A program made the translations under genes and the position numbers. The notes beneath the pieces are model-generated. The model searched no databases. It had not been told where the DNA came from and saw only the letters and a list, made by a program, of their open reading frames with translations. A stretch of DNA of 64,000 bases from Ruminococcus flavefaciens ND2009. Lineage in GTDB: Bacteria; Bacillota; Clostridia; Oscillospirales; Ruminococcaceae. Positions 61,291 to 64,000 of the stretch are shown here, one piece after another. Within the stretch, counting starts at the first letter, position 1. Each line of letters starts with the position of its first letter. The stretch lies in contig NZ_JHXI01000010.1 of the NCBI RefSeq assembly GCF_000621785.1, positions 124,001-188,000 on the forward strand, in the 5' to 3' direction.

Positions 61291-62694
61291 TTACTGCTTT
61301 ACGGCAGGGAGAGTTATGGTCACGGTAGTACCCTTGCCCTCGCCCTCGCTGTCGATGTCGACAGAGCCGCCGTGCATACTGATTATCTCGTCCGCAACGG
61401 CGAGACCTATGCCCGAGCCGCGGCGTGTGTGGTTAGCCTTGTAGAATTTCGTCTTTACCTTGGCAAGGTCAGACTGCTTTATGCCGCAGCCCGTATCGGC
61501 TACGGAAACTATAACGCTGTCTCCCTTTTCGTAAGCCTTGATGGTGACCGTATCCCCGTCGGAGGAGTACTTCACCGCGTTGTCTATAACATTGATGAAC
61601 ACCTGTCTGATGCGGTTCTTGTCTCCGAATACGAAGGGCAGCATCTCGGGCTCATCGTAGATTATCTGCTTGTTCTCGCGCCTTGCCTTGTCGCTGTATA
61701 TGAGGACCGCATCGCCCAGCTCAGCCAGAATATCCATATTGGCGTTCTGGAGGGTGAAATGACCGTTCTGCATACGTGAGAAGTCAAGGAGCTCCTCTAC
61801 CATCTGTGAAAGACGCTCTGTCTCGTTGACGATGACGCCGACGCCCTTCTTCATGGTATCGGGACTTCCGCCGCCGTCTATCATGAGGGTCTCCGCCCAG
61901 CCCTTTATGGCGGTGAGGGGAGTTCTCAGCTCATGGGACACCGACGATATGAACTCATTCTTCATAGCCTCGGCGGTAGACAGCTCGTCAGCCATATTGT
62001 TTATGGCGGTACACAGGTCGCCTATCTCGTCATCGCTGTCATTATCGATACGGGTGGTGAAGTCGCCCATGGCGTACTTCCTTGCGATACCGCTTATCTG
62101 CCTTATGGGGCGGACTATAGACCCTGCAAAGTAAAGTCCGGTGATGATGATGATGAGTATTATCACCAGGCAGACTATGGTTACTGCCGCCGTATAGGTC
62201 TTGATGGTGTTGTCTATCTCCGTAAGGGAGGTGACCATTCTCACGGCGCTGTACTCATTGCTCATTGAGTTTATGGGCACTGACACCGCAAGCACCTTTT
62301 CGCCGCCGCTGAGCCTGTAAACATGGGAGCCCTCGTTCTTTTCGAGAGCCTCCTGGTAATCGGGCATGGGGTCGTCCTCATCAGGCGAGAAGCCCGATGA
62401 GGTGAGAACAACTCTTCCCTTGGAGTTTATAGCCATCAGCTCTATCTTGTCCTTCTCATTGAAGGTCTCAAGCATTTTTCTCATCTCTGCGGAGAAATTC
62501 GCCGAGCTGTCCTGTGAGTGCATACTCAGGATACTGGTGACGGCGTTTATCTTTGAGACGAGATACTGCCTTGCAGAGCTGTAGAAGTAGTTCTGTATCG
62601 CATAGACAATGACCATGTCTATGACGAGGAGCGCCAGCACTACAACGCCAAGGTTGTTGAATATCCAGCGCTTTGTGATACTCTTTTTAGCCAT
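61291..62694 (-). CDS. Sensor histidine kinase
   Basis: 467 residues. Two membrane helices (about 14-32 and 168-191) enclose an extracytoplasmic sensor of about 135 residues. A HAMP domain (about 190-240) leads to HisKA with the phosphorylated His254 (SSVSHELRTPLTAIKGW) and a HATPase_c domain with INVIDNAVKYSS, DTGCGIK and GSGIGLAVADEI. It belongs to the EnvZ/OmpR-type class. It shares its start base with the response regulator stop, so the two are translated together. The signal is unknown. Confidence 0.93.
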   Translation of the reverse strand: MAKKSITKRWIFNNLGVVVLALLVIDMVIVYAIQNYFYSSARQYLVSKINAVTSILSMHSQDSSANFSAEMRKMLETFNEKDKIELMAINSKGRVVLTSSGFSPDEDDPMPDYQEALEKNEGSHVYRLSGGEKVLAVSVPINSMSNEYSAVRMVTSLTEIDNTIKTYTAAVTIVCLVIILIIIITGLYFAGSIVRPIRQISGIARKYAMGDFTTRIDNDSDDEIGDLCTAINNMADELSTAEAMKNEFISSVSHELRTPLTAIKGWAETLMIDGGGSPDTMKKGVGVIVNETERLSQMVEELLDFSRMQNGHFTLQNANMDILAELGDAVLIYSDKARRENKQIIYDEPEMLPFVFGDKNRIRQVFINVIDNAVKYSSDGDTVTIKAYEKGDSVIVSVADTGCGIKQSDLAKVKTKFYKANHTRRGSGIGLAVADEIISMHGGSVDIDSEGEGKGTTVTITLPAVKQ

Positions 62695-63395
62695 TACTGC
62701 ATATCATTCCATTTATAGCCGTAGCCCCAGATAGTTATGATATACTTGGGGTTTGAGGGCTCTTCCTCTATCTTCATTCTGATACGTCTGATATTAACAT
62801 CGACTATCTTATCGTCGCCGTAGTAGCTCTCGCCCCAGATGTGGTTGAGGATGCTGGCGCGGTCAAGGGCTGTATTCTTGTTGTTCATGAAGAACTCAAG
62901 TATCTGGTACTCCACCTGAGTGAGCTCTATCTGCTCGCCGTTCTTGGTGACGGTGCGGCTCTTGAGGTTCAGCACGAAGGGACCGCTCTCAATGACGGAC
63001 TGCTTTTCGTTCTTGATGAAGCTCATGCACACGCGGCGGTAAATAGCGTCCACTCTTGCGGTGAGCTCAGAGGGCGAAAAGGGCTTGGTGATGTAGTCAT
63101 CGGCGCCTATCATAAGACCGCTGACCTTGTCCATCTCCTGAGTCCTTGCGGTGAGCATGATAATGCCTATGGTAGAGCTTTTCTCGCGTATCTTCTTGCA
63201 TACGGTGAAACCGTCGATACCGGGCATCATTATATCAAGGAGGACTATATCGAAGTTGCCGTGCTCAGCCTCAAAGGTCTTGAGCGCAGCCTCTCCGCAG
63301 TTTACATCCACAACGTCATAGCCTGCACGCTTGAGGTTTATGACAACGAATTCGCGGATAGTGTCCTCGTCCTCGCAGATAAGTATACGTTTCAT
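62694..63395 (-). CDS. OmpR-family response regulator
   Basis: 233 residues. The receiver domain has the acidic pocket CEDED (8-11), the phospho-acceptor Asp54 (VLLDIMMPG), Thr/Lys switch residues (LTART, TKPFSPSEL), followed by a winged-helix DNA-binding domain (about 130-231; LTQVEYQILEFFMNNKNTAL and RRIRMKIEE). It is the partner of the adjacent histidine kinase. The start ATG follows GGAGTG. Target genes cannot be told from here. Confidence 0.93.
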   Translation of the reverse strand: MKRILICEDEDTIREFVVINLKRAGYDVVDVNCGEAALKTFEAEHGNFDIVLLDIMMPGIDGFTVCKKIREKSSTIGIIMLTARTQEMDKVSGLMIGADDYITKPFSPSELTARVDAIYRRVCMSFIKNEKQSVIESGPFVLNLKSRTVTKNGEQIELTQVEYQILEFFMNNKNTALDRASILNHIWGESYYGDDKIVDVNIRRIRMKIEEEPSNPKYIITIWGYGYKWNDMQ

Positions 63396-63454
63396 CGGTT
63401 TTCCACTCCTTTTTGTGTGAGTTTCCTGTTATATCAGCAGCACTTGCTGCGTGG

Positions 63455-64000
63455 TCAGTCTCTGTATCTGAATCCTACCGCGGCATCTCCCGCAGTGATG
63501 GAAAGTCCGTCTCCGCCGGTGTCCGGGTCTGACGGCAGATAAGCAAGATAAGCAGCTCCGCCCTTGGTGTGCATGAGCATATATCCGCCTGAGATTCTGT
63601 CATCTCTTGAGGGCTGGTCCTCCGCACAGAAGATATTGAGCAGCTTCCTGCCCATTCCCTCATCGCTGTAGGTGCAGAAGACTATCTCATCGTTGACTAT
63701 ATCTCGCTTGACGGTGACCTTGTTTTCCCACTTTTCGGGGAAAAGGAAGATATAGCCGTCATTTACGCTGTAATAGGAGGTATAGTTCCTCTCCAGCCTG
63801 AAATCGTCGCTTACCTGCATCCAGTCGGTGAGCCTGAGCTGTTCGCCCTCCTCCGAGTCCTCATAGCCGGGAGCTACATACTGGACAGGTATCTCGGGGC
63901 TTCCGTCCCCGTCCACATCGAAGCAGGTACAGCCTGCGGGACGAACGGTGGCTTCCGACTCCTCGGGGGTAGTGAACACCTTGTGGAGGGCGCCGTCGTC
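63455..64000 (-). CDS. Hypothetical protein, N-terminal part outside the window
   Basis: The frame is open to the right edge, so the start is not visible; at least 181 codons are present. The sequence includes FDVDGDGSPEIPVQYV, a calcium-loop-like Asp motif also common in beta-propeller or VCBS-type proteins, and a run of beta-strand-like segments ending GDAAVGFRYRD. It is not a dockerin, because there is only one such loop and no partner. It precedes the two-component genes by 59 bp and might belong to the same transcript, perhaps as an extracytoplasmic partner of the kinase, but I do not recognise the family. Confidence 0.6.
   Translation of the reverse strand, partial: DDGALHKVFTTPEESEATVRPAGCTCFDVDGDGSPEIPVQYVAPGYEDSEEGEQLRLTDWMQVSDDFRLERNYTSYYSVNDGYIFLFPEKWENKVTVKRDIVNDEIVFCTYSDEGMGRKLLNIFCAEDQPSRDDRISGGYMLMHTKGGAAYLAYLPSDPDTGGDGLSITAGDAAVGFRYRD

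Noticed and set aside
63455..64000. Calcium-loop-like FDVDGDGSPEIP as a fourth dockerin protein
   Set aside because: Only one loop and no paired second repeat; such motifs are also common in VCBS-type proteins.
1..64000. CRISPR arrays, tRNA or rRNA genes, prophage or insertion sequence
   Set aside because: No regularly spaced direct repeats, no cloverleaf-like sequences, and no transposase or integrase were seen by reading; a tRNAscan or Infernal search would be decisive.

Overview
The window looks like a chromosomal segment of an anaerobic, fibre-degrading Ruminococcus (Oscillospiraceae). The inference rests on a multi-modular xylanase carrying a type I dockerin, a protein made only of dockerin repeats, a lipoprotein with a cohesin-like domain, Clostridia-type genes (spoIVA next to a sipL-like gene, ecfA1-ecfA2-ecfT, DUF4317, DUF5711, DUF6440) and AGGAGG-type ribosome binding sites. 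I cannot fix the species. No rRNA, tRNA, CRISPR array, prophage or insertion sequence was recognised.

Layout. 1-6.2 kb: a divergent xylan-use pair, a partial GH31 alpha-xylosidase-like gene (-) and a 1290-residue CBM22-GH10-CBM22-dockerin-GH43-CBM6 xylanase (+), with palindromes at both promoters. 6.3-12.7 kb: two small membrane proteins, spoIVA and a sipL-like gene, a Nudix hydrolase, DUF4317. 12.8-18.1 kb: DUF5711, cvpA, a ClpE-like AAA+ unfoldase and a translationally overlapping lipoprotein with a cohesin-like domain. 18.1-24.3 kb: ecfA1, ecfA2, ecfT (ECF vitamin/metal transporter), a YfhO-like membrane protein, truA. 24.3-31.8 kb: a lipoprotein, DUF6440, an rRNA methyltransferase-like gene, glmM, a possible C39-like protein and ruvC-ruvA-(SseB-like)-ruvB. 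32.0-35.5 kb: pheA and a short metH on the + strand, followed by a 312-bp foldback repeat.

35.9-48.3 kb is one long minus-strand operon behind a perfect TTGACA-N17-TATAAT promoter: Wzm and Wzt (ABC polysaccharide exporter with a carbohydrate-binding Wzt tail), a coiled-coil methyltransferase, a small coiled-coil protein, several GT4 and GT2 glycosyltransferases, a large polytopic membrane protein and an LPG-synthase-type membrane protein. Together they are consistent with synthesis, capping and ABC-dependent export of a cell-surface glycan. 48.4-52.1 kb: walJ-rlmH, then a T-box controlled unit (125-residue unknown plus cysS). 52.2-54.2 kb: htpG behind a perfect CIRCE operator. 54.2-55 kb: the three-dockerin protein. 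55.2-63.4 kb: a compact minus-strand run, two-component system, yqhQ (DUF1385), prmC, recA, recX, rimO, pgsA and a DtxR-like regulator. The window ends in a truncated gene.

The most interesting theme is cellulosome biology spread over three loci: a dockerin-bearing xylanase, a protein that is nothing but three dockerin modules, and a membrane-lipoprotein cohesin candidate. Together they suggest, but do not prove, a lipoprotein-based attachment route for dockerin proteins.
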